64,000 bases of DNA. It comes from Trichormus variabilis 0441 (lineage in GTDB: Bacteria > Cyanobacteriota > Cyanobacteriia > Cyanobacteriales > Nostocaceae). Where the stretch lies: positions 3,354,001-3,418,000 of the forward strand of contig NZ_CP047242.1 in NCBI RefSeq assembly GCF_009856605.1, read 5' to 3'. Below are positions 16,481 through 25,991 of the stretch, one piece after another. Numbering within the stretch: position 1 is the stretch's first letter; every line of letters starts with the position of its first letter. A model generated the notes under the pieces. The model worked only from the letters and a program-made list of their open reading frames with translations. It searched no databases and was not told the origin of the DNA. The position numbers and the translations under genes were made by a program.

Positions 16481-18136
16481 ATGAACACACAACGCTCATT
16501 TTCTGGTTTTATTATTGCTGGGGCGATCGCTTTGATTGTAGCGGCGATCGCAGGCTTTTACTGGTTCTTTGCTAAAAGTCCGGTTAATATTGTCGCGTCT
16601 AATTCTCAACCTAATGCAGCCGTATTTATATCGAAGCTCGCTCCTGTAACAGTTTCATTGCTGGCGAACCCTGATAAGTTACAATCTTTCGACAGTTCAG
16701 GCGAAATATCTAAGCTCAAAACTAGCTTATTGGCTAAGAGTGGCATAGATTACAAACAAGACATTCAACCTTGGCTAAAAGATGAAATTACATTGGCTGT
16801 CACTACCCTAGATATTGACCGTGACCCGGAGAACGGTAGACAGCCAGGCTATCTGATGGCGCTAGCCACTAGCAAACCAGAGAAAAGCCAGGAATTTCTG
16901 CAATTATTGTTTTCCAAACGGGTGTTAGCCGGAGCGAACTTAGCAACGGAAGAATATCAAGGCGCAAAGGTTATCTATGACAGTTCGCTACCAGAGTCCG
17001 ACTCTCTGGCTGGTGCAGTAATTGATAACTTTGTGTTATTCGCTAACAATCCTAAAGTATTGCGTGATGCTATTAATAATGTCCAGGCTCCAGACTTAAA
17101 TTTACTGAGTTCTTCCCAATACCAAAAATCTATCAAACAAATACCTAAGGGTTCTTTAGCCACGGCTTTTCTCAATCTCCCTCTAGTGGCACAATGGCAA
17201 GGGTTAGATTTACCAGAACCAACCTACGATAGCGAAATCGTCGCTTTCATTTTAAATCCTCAGGGAATCTTGGCAGAAACCAGCTTCTTCACTTCATCAG
17301 AAATTGTGCCAACATCACCCCCATTATCTAAACCTGTAGGCGCATTACGATATATTCCCGCATCAGCAGGGCTGGTCATTTCTGGTTCCCACTTAGATAA
17401 CTTGGGTGACGGCGATTTAGCCAAACTCTGGACACAAGCAAAAACCGCTATCTCTGGTTCCGGAACAGATATAATTTCCCGACTGGTGCAACCATTAACT
17501 GATGTGCAGAAAAGTCGGGGTATCAATTTAAGACAAGATATATTTAGCTGGGTACAGGGAGAATACGCCGTTGCACTAATCCCCCGTGCTGGACAAAGCA
17601 TTCCTGACTGGGTTTTTGTGACAGAAAAGTCAGAAAATGTACCAGAAGCTATTGGGCGTTTAGATGCGATCGCCTCATCTCAAGGACTCAGTACTAATAC
17701 AATTCAACTGGACAAGCAAACAGTCGTCGCCTGGACAGAATTAACCACTGCAACTCAAAAAGCTGATGGCAAAAACAAACCATCATTTACAGTAGAAGCC
17801 AAGGTAAAAGGGGTACATACAACCTTAGGCAATTATGAAATTTTCACCTCTGACCTAGCAACCATTTATGAGGTTTTTACGGACAAGGACAAATCTTTAA
17901 TCAATAATCGCAACTTCCAAGATAGTATCGCTACCATTCCCCAACCAAATCAAGGTTATGTCTATCTGGACTGGTCAAAAAGTCAAAACTTAGTAGAGCA
18001 GCAAATACCCATACTTAAGCTCATAGAATTAGTAGGAAAACCATTCTTTGAGAATTTGCGATCGCTCACCTTCAGTAGTTACGGTAATGAGCCTGGAACG
18101 CTTAAAGGCAGTATTTTATTCCAAATTGATCATTGA
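16481..18136 (+). CDS. DUF3352 membrane-anchored protein
   Basis: 551 residues. An N-terminal membrane anchor (about 10-32, IIAGAIALIVAAIAGFYWFF) precedes a large extracytoplasmic region typical of cyanobacterial DUF3352: AVFISKLAPVTVSLLANPDKL, the KTSLLAKSGIDYKQDIQPWLKDEITLAVT block, and a repeat of that block near residues 345-365 (RGINLRQDIFSWVQGEYAVAL). The two blocks suggest an internal duplication. Function is unknown; periplasmic or thylakoid-lumen location is inferred from the anchor. ATG at 16481, no partner gene in the operon; a small inverted repeat lies after the stop. Confidence 0.88.
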   Translation: MNTQRSFSGFIIAGAIALIVAAIAGFYWFFAKSPVNIVASNSQPNAAVFISKLAPVTVSLLANPDKLQSFDSSGEISKLKTSLLAKSGIDYKQDIQPWLKDEITLAVTTLDIDRDPENGRQPGYLMALATSKPEKSQEFLQLLFSKRVLAGANLATEEYQGAKVIYDSSLPESDSLAGAVIDNFVLFANNPKVLRDAINNVQAPDLNLLSSSQYQKSIKQIPKGSLATAFLNLPLVAQWQGLDLPEPTYDSEIVAFILNPQGILAETSFFTSSEIVPTSPPLSKPVGALRYIPASAGLVISGSHLDNLGDGDLAKLWTQAKTAISGSGTDIISRLVQPLTDVQKSRGINLRQDIFSWVQGEYAVALIPRAGQSIPDWVFVTEKSENVPEAIGRLDAIASSQGLSTNTIQLDKQTVVAWTELTTATQKADGKNKPSFTVEAKVKGVHTTLGNYEIFTSDLATIYEVFTDKDKSLINNRNFQDSIATIPQPNQGYVYLDWSKSQNLVEQQIPILKLIELVGKPFFENLRSLTFSSYGNEPGTLKGSILFQIDH

Positions 18137-18451
18137 TTTAGTCAAGCGATTGCACCTAATGAAGAGTCAGCGATCGCTTGGTTACAAGGGGAGCTAGAAA
18201 AGTCCAGCCATTTACCGAGTCAGACAAAAGCTTTTATAATATTACTAATCCCAGTGGCTAAGAATATTAAATTTGTTAAATATTTGTTCCATTTACAAAC
18301 AAATTGCTCAGGCTACTGACTCATTCTTGATTAAGCTTAATTTTTATACAAAAAATTCAATAATTTTAAAATTTTTACATAGATCAAAAATGGAAATTTC
18401 AGTCTTTACCTAAATAAAATTTTTGTCTAACCTATTCTACTAGCAATAACT
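18137..18451. other. Intergenic region with GCGAT inverted repeat
   Basis: About 315 bp. CAAGCGAT (about 18144) pairs with ATCGCTTG (about 18174), a possible terminator for the DUF3352 gene. The rest is AT-rich leader for the Uma2-type gene; no other feature seen. Confidence 0.5.
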
Positions 18452-19045
18452 ATGACACTTCAAATCTTAAATAAAAACACCACTATTTCAGAACAGAGAT
18501 TTCTCCTACCAGGTCATTATACCTGGGAAGAATTAGAGACAATAGAAACTTTAACCGCAGATGCAGCAGGTTTGCGAATAACTTATCTTGATGGGTGCAT
18601 TGAATTTATGACTCTTGGTGAACAACACGAAATGATTAAAACCATTCTGGGTTTTTTACTAGAATTATACTCTTGTGAAATAGGTATCAATCTTATTCCA
18701 GTAGGTAGTGCTACGCGACGGGCAAAAGAAAAAAGTGCATCCTTTGAACCTGATGAATCTTATTACATCGGAGAAAAAAAAGAAAATCCCGACTTAGCAA
18801 TTGAAGTCAATATTACCAGTGGCAGTATTGATAAACTAGAAAAATACAAGCGGTTCAATATTACTGAAGTTTGGTTTTGGGAAAACAATCAATTACTATT
18901 ATATCATCTCAAAAATGAGAATTATGAGCAAATCGCTCAAAGTGAATTATTCCCGAATTTAGATATAGAATTATTGGTAAGCTGTGTTTTAATGCCTTCA
19001 ATTATTGATGCAAGAAAACAATTTTTACAAGAGATGAGTCAATAA
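18452..19045 (+). CDS. Uma2 family protein (PD-(D/E)XK nuclease-like fold)
   Basis: 197 residues matching the Uma2/DUF820 family that is highly expanded in cyanobacteria. It has YTWEELETIE, the RITYLDGCIEFMTLGEQHE opening, FEPDESYYIGE and the core NPDLAIEVNITSGSIDKLEKYKRFNITEVWFW. In the core, D, E and K occupy the positions of a PD-(D/E)XK active site. Nuclease activity is predicted from the fold only; the cellular role is unknown. It is followed after 33 bp by the WG-repeat gene on the same strand, so the two may be cotranscribed. Confidence 0.88.
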   Translation: MTLQILNKNTTISEQRFLLPGHYTWEELETIETLTADAAGLRITYLDGCIEFMTLGEQHEMIKTILGFLLELYSCEIGINLIPVGSATRRAKEKSASFEPDESYYIGEKKENPDLAIEVNITSGSIDKLEKYKRFNITEVWFWENNQLLLYHLKNENYEQIAQSELFPNLDIELLVSCVLMPSIIDARKQFLQEMSQ

Positions 19046-19078
19046 ATATAATATTACTAAAATATTTGCATATCAATA

Positions 19079-20122
19079 ATGCAGAAATATATTTGTCTTT
19101 TTCTCTATTTGACGGTGATAAATGAGCTAATTGGGATTTATCATCCAAAAGTACAAGCATTAAGTATCATTGTTGGACAAAAGCCAACCCCTAATCAATC
19201 ATTAGCATCTCGGCGTGTGACAAGTCCACTTTTTCGTATTCTTAAAAATGGCAAGTATGGTTTTATTGACAAAACCGGAAAAATAGTTATTGAGCCGCAA
19301 TTTGATTTAGCCTGGGGCTTTATCGACGAGCGATCGCAGATTCAAATTGATGATAAATATGGATATATTGACACTACTGGTAAACAGATTATACCTCCAC
19401 AGTTTCAATTAGCTTTTGCTTTCTCCAACAGACTCGCTTTAGTATTAATTGATTATAAATATGGCTACATTAACCCTAACGGAAAATTAGTTATCCAACC
19501 TCAATTTGAGGAAGCTTTAGCTTTTAGGAACGGTCTGGCAGCAGTTAAAGTTGATGATAAGTGGGGTTATATAGACTTTAGTGGCAAATTAGTCATTCAG
19601 CCACAATATGATAAAGCTCTACACTTTAACGAAGGATTAGCAGCAATTCAAATCAAGAATAAATGGGGTTATATAAACTCTCAAGGACATATAGTTGTAC
19701 AACCAAATTTTGAGGAAGCCTTACCTTTTTCCCAAGGCTTAGCAGCAGTTAAAATTGGTAGTAAATACGGTTACATTAATACATCTGCTAAGCTTGTTAT
19801 CCCACCAGAATTTGATGATGTGTGGGAATTTACATTGAACTTATCAGGTGTAAAAATCGGTGAAAAATGGGGTTATATCAATCCTCATGGTGAGATAGTA
19901 ATTGCTGCTGAATTTAATAGAGTCACAAAATTTGCTGAAGGATTAGCAGCCGTCAAAATTGATAATAAGTACGGCTACATTGATACTCAAGGTAGGATGG
20001 TAATCCAGCCAAAGTTTGACTTGGCTTTGAGTTTTACAAATGAACTGGCTTTGGTATATGTTGATGGCAAGCCTGGCTATATCAATAAAACAGGAGAGTT
20101 TATCTGGAATCCCAGCAATTAA
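19079..20122 (+). CDS. WG-repeat protein with signal peptide
   Basis: 347 residues. A short hydrophobic N-terminus (YICLFLYLTVINELIGIY) may be a signal peptide or anchor. From about residue 57 to the end there are nine WG repeats of about 31 residues, consensus KYGYID..GK.VI.PQF..A..F...LA.VKI; the last is partial (KPGYINKTGEFIWNPSN). WG repeats are thought to form a beta-propeller-like or solenoid scaffold for protein binding; no enzymatic role is known. Repeat-to-repeat similarity is visible at DNA level too, so copy number may vary between strains. Confidence 0.9.
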   Translation: MQKYICLFLYLTVINELIGIYHPKVQALSIIVGQKPTPNQSLASRRVTSPLFRILKNGKYGFIDKTGKIVIEPQFDLAWGFIDERSQIQIDDKYGYIDTTGKQIIPPQFQLAFAFSNRLALVLIDYKYGYINPNGKLVIQPQFEEALAFRNGLAAVKVDDKWGYIDFSGKLVIQPQYDKALHFNEGLAAIQIKNKWGYINSQGHIVVQPNFEEALPFSQGLAAVKIGSKYGYINTSAKLVIPPEFDDVWEFTLNLSGVKIGEKWGYINPHGEIVIAAEFNRVTKFAEGLAAVKIDNKYGYIDTQGRMVIQPKFDLALSFTNELALVYVDGKPGYINKTGEFIWNPSN

Positions 20123-20492
20123 TCAAAATGTGAAACATACCTCTTTTTTTAATGGTTTTCACTTTTCTGAGTGAAGTTTCCCTCATCAGCATTTATCAAG
20201 CAAAGAATATACTCTAATAAAAATGGTGTGAAAACTTGTAATCTTTATGAAAGAAATATAATTGATACTAACAGTAAATACGTGATACCAATTTGCCAAA
20301 AGAATGTGACAGATACATACTCCCAAACCTCTATCCTGTTTGGCTTTCCTAATTTTGAATTTTGAATTGGTATAATTTGTGCCACATTCAAAGGTTTCAC
20401 AAACTGTTTATATTTTTCCGAAACTTTTTCAATAGAATATGTATATATCAGTACCAAACTAAACTATTATTAGAGCCTGTTGGAGGGCTGCT
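20123..20492. other. Intergenic region with ATACCAAT inverted repeat
   Basis: About 370 bp. ATACCAATTTG at 20285-20295 is mirrored by AATTGGTAT at about 20366-20373, enclosing TTTTGAATTTTGAA heptamers; this is a small palindromic element like others in the window. Nothing else is recognisable except the AT-rich leader of the next gene. Confidence 0.55.
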
Positions 20493-20981
20493 ATGAAGTA
20501 TTGTCGCCCTCGACTTCAGTGGCGAGGCGGTTGCCTGTTGGCTATAGTCACTACCGTTATTACTACACCTGTCATCGCCCAGACGGCTAATTTTGCCACA
20601 CTTCACCTATCACCAGGGTTTGAACCGGCAAAGGGGAAGGTTTCCGGTTATACAGGTGGCTCTTATTCATTGTCTGCTATTAGTAACCGCGATCGCTCAA
20701 GAAAACCCTGCATTGGCTTTGCTGACCCTAAGCCGGATCACATAATGGTTTTGGAAAAGGACTTTCCGCGCCTAAAATTATTTATCAATAGTGGCGGGAA
20801 AGATACTACCCTATTAATTCAAGGGCCAGACGACACCACAATTCGCTGTGGTGACGATACAGGAAAGAGTAAAGACGCTAGTATTGACGATATCAACTGG
20901 AAAACTGGAACATATCGAATTTGGATAGGTAAATTCCACTCTGGAGTCAAAACTAACTACACTTTGACTGTACAGCAATAA
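20493..20981 (+). CDS. Secreted protein of unknown function
   Basis: 162 residues. A signal peptide (about 1-29; basic start, then LLAIVTTVITTPVIAQ with likely cleavage near AQ-TAN) precedes a beta-rich mature domain. In the mature part FLSPGFEPAKGKVSGYTGGSYSLSA-type sequence, Cys in KPCIGFADPKPDHIMVL and TTIRCGDD, and DDINWKTGTYRIWIGKF suggest a PPC-like beta sandwich; two Cys could form a disulfide. It resembles cyanobacterial periplasmic proteins I cannot name. ATG at 20493, about 110 bp before cysE on the same strand. Confidence 0.72.
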   Translation: MKYCRPRLQWRGGCLLAIVTTVITTPVIAQTANFATLHLSPGFEPAKGKVSGYTGGSYSLSAISNRDRSRKPCIGFADPKPDHIMVLEKDFPRLKLFINSGGKDTTLLIQGPDDTTIRCGDDTGKSKDASIDDINWKTGTYRIWIGKFHSGVKTNYTLTVQQ

Positions 20982-21098
20982 GTTGGGAGCAGGGGAGACA
21001 ACATTTACTTTATCCCCAGTACCCAATACCCAATACCCAATCCCTATTAAAGATATTATGGGATAGTACCTTGTTATGCTTTCCGAGGGTGCTATCTC

Positions 21099-21860
21099 GT
21101 GCTATCTATACTGCGTGCTGACTTTCGTATCATCTTTGAACGTGACCCGGCTGCTCGTAATTTGCTGGAAGTCTTGTTTTGTTACCCTGGTTTGCAGGCC
21201 TTATTATTCCATCGGGTAGCTAACTGGCTGTATCGTCTTGGGTTACCATTTATTCCCCGCTTAATTTCTCACATAGCTCGGTTTTTGACAGGTATTGAAA
21301 TTCACCCTGGTGCCACAATTGGACGAGGTGTATTTATTGACCACGGTATGGGTGTGGTTATTGGTGAAACTGCGATCGTGGGAGACTATGCTTTGATTTA
21401 TCAAGGTGTCACCCTTGGGGGAACGGGTAAAGAAAGCGGTAAACGCCACCCTACCTTAGGCGAAAACGTTGTTGTTGGTGCTGGTGCTAAGGTACTGGGC
21501 AATCTTCAAATCGGAAATAACGTCCGCATTGGTGCTGGGTCTGTTGTCCTTAGGGATGTACCCGCCAATTGTACTGTTGTAGGTATTCCTGGGCGCATTG
21601 TTTATCGTTCTGGTGGAAGAGTTGACCCCCTAGAACATAACAATTTACCAGACTCGGAAGCTCAAGCAATTCGTGCTTTGGTTGACCGCATTGAATCGCT
21701 AGAACAACAAATACAAGCCTTACAAAATAATCAATCTGCTGCTAAAGTTCCGGTTTTGGTTGCTGCAAGTTCACAAGAAGCAGAGATATCCCACGATTCC
21801 CAGTGGTGCAACCTCAGAGATAAGGCAATTCAAGAGTTTCTAGATGGTGCCGGCATTTAA
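21099..21860 (+). CDS. cysE: Serine O-acetyltransferase
   Basis: 253 residues. Acetyl-CoA plus serine gives O-acetylserine, the entry to cysteine synthesis. An N-terminal helical part ([16 protein letters not shown]...) is followed by the left-handed beta-helix of hexapeptide repeats: [44 protein letters not shown], then the catalytic-loop [18 protein letters not shown]. The GTG at 21099 is chosen because it continues the conserved SILRADF start and has GAGGG about 10 bases upstream; there is no suitable ATG. A C-terminal extension with a coiled segment (about 190-210) is present. Confidence 0.95.
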   Translation: MLSILRADFRIIFERDPAARNLLEVLFCYPGLQALLFHRVANWLYRLGLPFIPRLISHIARFLTGIEIHPGATIGRGVFIDHGMGVVIGETAIVGDYALIYQGVTLGGTGKESGKRHPTLGENVVVGAGAKVLGNLQIGNNVRIGAGSVVLRDVPANCTVVGIPGRIVYRSGGRVDPLEHNNLPDSEAQAIRALVDRIESLEQQIQALQNNQSAAKVPVLVAASSQEAEISHDSQWCNLRDKAIQEFLDGAGI

Positions 21861-21866
21861 CAATTC

Positions 21867-21957
21867 CAGGACTTACGCAGTGTTACTAATTTTCTGGCTT
21901 TTTTGTCAATAGTCAATAGTCAAAATCAGGGTTTTTTGGTTCAGTACGTGAGTCCTA
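21867..21957. repeat. AGGACTTACG-family element downstream of cysE
   Basis: AGGACTTACGCAG (21868-21880) and ACGTGAGTCCT (21946-21956) are inverted ends. The interior holds GTCAATAGTCAATAGTC heptamers and a T-rich run. The length is about 90 bp. It begins 7 bases after the cysE stop. Confidence 0.75.
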
Positions 21958-22017
21958 AATTAAAAATAGCCTATGGCAAGGCTGCGCCAACAAGCTCCCG
22001 CTAATTGTCTTTTGAAA

Positions 22018-22083
22018 CCCTTACACCCTTACACCCCTATACCCTTACACCCGGTCTCAACAGACAGTGTGCGTAATTCCTAT
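22018..22083. repeat. Octamer repeat block with degenerate AGGACTTACG end
   Basis: CCCTTACA-type octamers (about 22018-22052) are followed by GGTCTCAACAGACAGT and GCGTAATTCC. This is the layout of 4821-4894 on the same strand and of 63101-63168 and the left half of 63814-63946 on the opposite strand, so it is one half of the same element. Confidence 0.7.
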
Positions 22084-22102
22084 TAGGGTTCAGCACTCCC
22101 CA

Positions 22103-22687
22103 TTACGGGTTAATGGCTTGGATAGTCCACTCTTGGTTATGATCACGACGATAAAGGTAACGGTTTTGTGGTTCACCTCGTAATTCCAAATGGTCTATCT
22201 GGGTGGGTTCTAATACTAGTAGGCAAAAATTAGGTACTGGTTGCTGGGGATTTGGTGGCGGTGGGTTAAAGGCTGCCTGATCCTCATCTCTTGGTTGACT
22301 GGGGCGAGGCCAAGCAAACTGCAAGCGTGCAGCATCACTCAGTTCTTGCCAAGTGCCAATCCGGGCTGGTTGGAGATGAGGATGAGATTCATCACTTGTC
22401 ACTAAAGTTAATTGTCCTGTGATGCGAAACTGCTCTCTGGTATTGGGAAAATACCAACAAGCTTCTGCCCAAGGTTGTTGCTGAATTTGGTCGATTTTCT
22501 CACTACGAGCATCGGTAATAAATTTTAATTGGTTGGTATCTGCCAAAAAACCGCGAAATACAATAGTCCGATTAGCCGGATGACCGTTTGCTTTGACTGT
22601 GGCTAATTGTAAGTAGCGGGAGTAAACCAAGCTGCGGTTACGATGGAGGGCATGGGCGATCGCGCTTCGCCAAGGAGCTAGAGACAT
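22103..22687 (-). CDS. PPOX-class FMN-binding protein (alr4036-like family)
   Basis: 194 residues of the pyridoxamine-phosphate-oxidase-like split barrel. LATVKANGHPANRTIVFRGFLADTNQLKFITDARSEKIDQI carries the FMN-contacting pattern, and ACWYFPNTREQFRITGQL, RLQFAWPRPSQPRDEDQAAF and a C-terminal LVLEPTQIDHLELRG match the cyanobacterial family known under the alr4036 name. Substrate is unknown; it is not the vitamin B6 enzyme PdxH itself because the C-terminal PLP site is not evident. ATG start at 22687; monocistronic. Confidence 0.87.
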   Translation of the reverse strand: MSLAPWRSAIAHALHRNRSLVYSRYLQLATVKANGHPANRTIVFRGFLADTNQLKFITDARSEKIDQIQQQPWAEACWYFPNTREQFRITGQLTLVTSDESHPHLQPARIGTWQELSDAARLQFAWPRPSQPRDEDQAAFNPPPPNPQQPVPNFCLLVLEPTQIDHLELRGEPQNRYLYRRDHNQEWTIQAINP

Positions 22688-23081
22688 ATTAAATAATTGG
22701 TAATTCGTAATTTATATTACTCTTTTCCTTTGTTAATTAAGTTTGATGGCAATCAGCTAATGTCAGATTTACCGTAAGGTGTGTGATTTTGCCTTATTTT
22801 AGATTGATATATATTGCTTATTACTAAAATTTGTTATTTGAATGGAAGTAGAGATTAAGTTAAATTTTCCCTATCGCCTATCATTTTCACTCTTTATTAC
22901 TGTTGATAATTACAACTCAGTATATAAACTTTCTGGGTAGGAAAAGTTATTATACACCATAAACTTATGTGGCAATTTGTACAGCACTGGCCTAGCGTAA
23001 AGTGGCAAATTTTTCAATCTTTTATCCTCAATCTACTTGGCGTATAGTCGTAATCTGTTAACAAGCAACAAGACTTGATTT
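22688..23081. other. Intergenic region before nrdJ
   Basis: About 390 bp divergent between the PPOX gene and nrdJ. AT-rich. I see no cobalamin-riboswitch core or NrdR-box pair that I would defend. It must hold both promoters. Confidence 0.45.
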
Positions 23082-25379
23082 ATGGTTCGTGAGCTTGAGA
23101 GAAAACGTCAGAGTGCAAGGTTTCCTGAATCTGCCCCAGCTGCCAATCCGGTATTTTTTAGAACCTATAGCCGCCGTACAGAAGCGGGGTTAAGGGAAAC
23201 GTGGGATGAGGTATGCGATCGCACTCTCAAAGATTTAATCGAATTAGGTAAGCTGAGTCCAGAAGAAGTAGCAATTTTAGACAAGACACAGCGTAATTTA
23301 ACGGCTTTACCCAGTGGACGCTGGTTGTGGGTGGGCGGTACAGATTGGATCAATAAATCCAAAAACTTCTCCGGTGCGTATAACTGCACATCCACCAACC
23401 TCCAAGACTGGAAAGCCTTCGGGTTGATGATGAACCTAGCGATGATGGGCTGTGGCACGGGAGCTGTCATCGAACCGGAATATATTAATCAACTGCCACC
23501 CATTCGTAATCGCCTGAATATCATTGTTAAAGGGGAAATTGGTACTACTCCTAAACATTTACGTCGTGAATATACACAAACCCATATAGAAGGCAATAGC
23601 GCTACTATCTACGTTGGAGATAGTCGGGAGGGTTGGGTTGAATCCTATCAAGCCCTTTTGGAACTATCCACAGATGAAAGATTTACTGATGAAGTACAAG
23701 TATTCGTTGATGTTAGCGACGTGCGCCAATCCGGGGAAACCCTCAACGGCTTTGGTGGTGTTGCCAATCCTGTAAAATTACCTGGACTTTATCAGCGTTG
23801 TGCCGCCATTCTCAACAAAGCCTTAGGCAGAAAATTAAATTCTGTAGAGTGCTGTCTGTTGATTGACGAAGGCGCTGTAACAATTGTTGCAGGCAACATC
23901 AGAAGAAGCGCAGGCATGAGACAGTTCATATCCGATGACCAATTAGGGGCAACTGCCAAAGATAACTTATGGCAGCAAGATGAAAACGGCAGATGGCGCA
24001 TTGATCCTGAGCGTGATTCTTTGCGGATGGCGAACCACACCAGAGTCTTTCACCGCAAGCCCACATTAGAAGAGTGCGTTGATGCTGTACGTAAACAATA
24101 CTACAGTGGTGAAGGGGCGATTCAATGGGCTGGTGAAGCTGTAGCTAGAGCCAATATTGATTTGCTACCGACACAAGCTTTGAAAGTAGAGTTCCTCAAG
24201 GCTTACGAACAGGGAACTGCTAAACAATGGTTGCAAAAACGACACCCTCATTTTGATGAAAAAGAACTAGAACACCGTTTGGCTCGTTATGGTTTAAATC
24301 CGTGCGGAGAAATAATAGGTAGTAATTTTCACTGTAATTTGTCGGAAATACACTTAAATCAAATTGACCCATTTAATTACAAAGAACAAGAGGAGGCCTT
24401 CACTGCTGGGGCTTTATCTGTAGCAACACTGTTAAATCATCAATTCCCAGAACCGCGCTATCAATATAGTCGGGAACTAGACCCCATTGTCGGTGTTTCT
24501 TTCACTGGTTTATTTGATTTCTTTGTCCATGCTTTTGGTGCAGAGTGGCTGCAATGGTGGGAGGAAGGAAGACCAGCAACGCCCCAAGGATTGGCATTTA
24601 AACACCAGGAAGAGAAATATCTTAGTTCTTGGCGCGAGATTGTGCAGCGTGTTGTCTGGGATTATTGCGATCGCCACAACATTAAGCGTCCAAATCGCTG
24701 TACCACCGTCCAACCTAGTGGTACAAAGTCTTTATTAACTGGTGCAAGTCCCGGTTGGCATCCACCTAAAGCCCAAAGATTTATTCGTCGGATTACATTC
24801 CGCAAAAATGATCCAGTGGCTTTGGCTTGTATTGACTACGGTTACAACGTTATACCTTCCCAGTCAGACAAGGATGAACAGGGTAATTTGCTGAACGATC
24901 CGTTAGATCCACGGGTAAGCGAATGGTTAGTAGAAATCCCCGTAGCTGTATCTTGGGCGGATATACCAGGGGCTGATACCATCGACATCAGCAAATTTAA
25001 TGCGATCGCCCAAATGGATTTCTATATGCAGGTGCAGAAATTCTACGTCACCCACAACACATCTGCAACCATCGAGGTGCGAGAACACGAAGTTGAAACC
25101 TTAGGCACGCAAATCTGGCAAGCCATTCAAAATGATGAAGGCTACATTAGTGCAGCACTCCTCGCCAGATTCGATGACCACCAAACCTTCCCCCGTCTCC
25201 CATTTGAGCCAATCTCAAAAGAACAGTATGAGCAGATGGTGGCAGAGGTGATACAACGGCGCAAAACAGATGATTTTTACGCCGTCTTAAGTCGCTACGA
25301 TTTCGGCGATTTGATGGAAGTCGGCCCAGCAGGTTGTGACTCTGATAAGTGCATGATGCCTGAACAAAGTCCGAATTAA
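23082..25379 (+). CDS. nrdJ: Adenosylcobalamin-dependent ribonucleoside-triphosphate reductase (class II)
   Basis: 765 residues, the monomeric class II enzyme reducing NTPs to dNTPs with a B12-generated thiyl radical. Visible: the N-terminal SGRWLWVGGTDW, YNCTSTNLQDWKAFGLMMNLAMMGCGTGAVIEP; the active-site loop LNPCGEIIGSNFHCNLSEIHLN with the thiyl-radical Cys; QPSGTKSLLTGASPGWHPPKAQRFIRRI; and the C-terminal redox pair CDSDKC followed by MMPEQ. Length matches the Lactobacillus enzyme, so no intein is present, although inteins occur in some cyanobacterial RNR genes. ATG start. A hairpin made of AGTCAATAG repeats follows the stop. A small conserved gene is next. Confidence 0.97.
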   Translation: MVRELERKRQSARFPESAPAANPVFFRTYSRRTEAGLRETWDEVCDRTLKDLIELGKLSPEEVAILDKTQRNLTALPSGRWLWVGGTDWINKSKNFSGAYNCTSTNLQDWKAFGLMMNLAMMGCGTGAVIEPEYINQLPPIRNRLNIIVKGEIGTTPKHLRREYTQTHIEGNSATIYVGDSREGWVESYQALLELSTDERFTDEVQVFVDVSDVRQSGETLNGFGGVANPVKLPGLYQRCAAILNKALGRKLNSVECCLLIDEGAVTIVAGNIRRSAGMRQFISDDQLGATAKDNLWQQDENGRWRIDPERDSLRMANHTRVFHRKPTLEECVDAVRKQYYSGEGAIQWAGEAVARANIDLLPTQALKVEFLKAYEQGTAKQWLQKRHPHFDEKELEHRLARYGLNPCGEIIGSNFHCNLSEIHLNQIDPFNYKEQEEAFTAGALSVATLLNHQFPEPRYQYSRELDPIVGVSFTGLFDFFVHAFGAEWLQWWEEGRPATPQGLAFKHQEEKYLSSWREIVQRVVWDYCDRHNIKRPNRCTTVQPSGTKSLLTGASPGWHPPKAQRFIRRITFRKNDPVALACIDYGYNVIPSQSDKDEQGNLLNDPLDPRVSEWLVEIPVAVSWADIPGADTIDISKFNAIAQMDFYMQVQKFYVTHNTSATIEVREHEVETLGTQIWQAIQNDEGYISAALLARFDDHQTFPRLPFEPISKEQYEQMVAEVIQRRKTDDFYAVLSRYDFGDLMEVGPAGCDSDKCMMPEQSPN

Positions 25380-25384
25380 TTCCA

Positions 25385-25424
25385 GAGTCAATAGTCAATA
25401 GTCAACAGTAATGACTATTGACTT
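25385..25424 (+). terminator. Repeat-derived hairpin after nrdJ
   Basis: AGTCAATAGTCAATAGTCAA and TGACTATTGACT can pair, the arms being units of the AGTCAAT heptamer family. It is about 6 bases after the nrdJ stop and is a likely 3' end, though no long T-run follows. Confidence 0.5.
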
Positions 25425-25505
25425 CTCTGAAAACCTACCTGGAATTTACACGTTAAGATTAATGAAGATTTGATATTTTTACACCAACTATCAGGAGAAA
25501 TTTAA

Positions 25506-25724
25506 ATGTTCATTGATGAACTGTCACCAATATTCAAACAATTAGTCCAACATCCAGCCTCATTTTTGGGTGGATTTGCCTCTGGGGTGTTGAGACTCAA
25601 CTTAGCTGATGATCCTGTTAAAAGCTGGCTGGATAAGCAAAGAGGCGTTAACAGTTACTCTTTTCCCGTAACTGAAGCCCATAATGGCAAAGCCAGTGGC
25701 CCTCAGTCAATATCGATTGATTAG
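25506..25724 (+). CDS. Small protein of unknown function, probably conserved in cyanobacteria
   Basis: 72 residues. A good Shine-Dalgarno AGGAGAA lies 7 bases before the ATG. It starts MFIDELSPIFKQLVQHPASFLGGFASGVLRLNLADDPVKSWLD. The N-terminal half may form an amphipathic helix, the LGGFASGVLRLNL segment a short hydrophobic one; the tail is polar. Small size and a strong ribosome site favour a real gene. No domain known to me. It lies 126 bp after nrdJ and may be separately transcribed given the intervening hairpin. Confidence 0.72.
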   Translation: MFIDELSPIFKQLVQHPASFLGGFASGVLRLNLADDPVKSWLDKQRGVNSYSFPVTEAHNGKASGPQSISID

Positions 25725-25991
25725 GGACTGGGGACTGGGGAGAATAAATATAGCGAATACACACACACAACTCCCCACGCCCCGTTCTTATTAGAAATTC
25801 CTCTGATCCCCAGATATACGGAAACTAATGTATTCATAGTCTCAGATAGAAATATTGATAGTCTTTGACAGATTGTCTTTTGACAAGCCTACTCCATGAA
25901 GTAAACAATCTTACTGAAAGTCTGGAGGCGGAACACTTAAGAGTTGCGTTCTCAGTCTTGCGGTGTGGTTTTTGTGGAGTGTGGGGCAGCC

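Noticed and set aside
22688..23081. Cobalamin riboswitch upstream of nrdJ
   Set aside because: No B12-box or paired stems were found; B12 dependence of the enzyme alone is no evidence.
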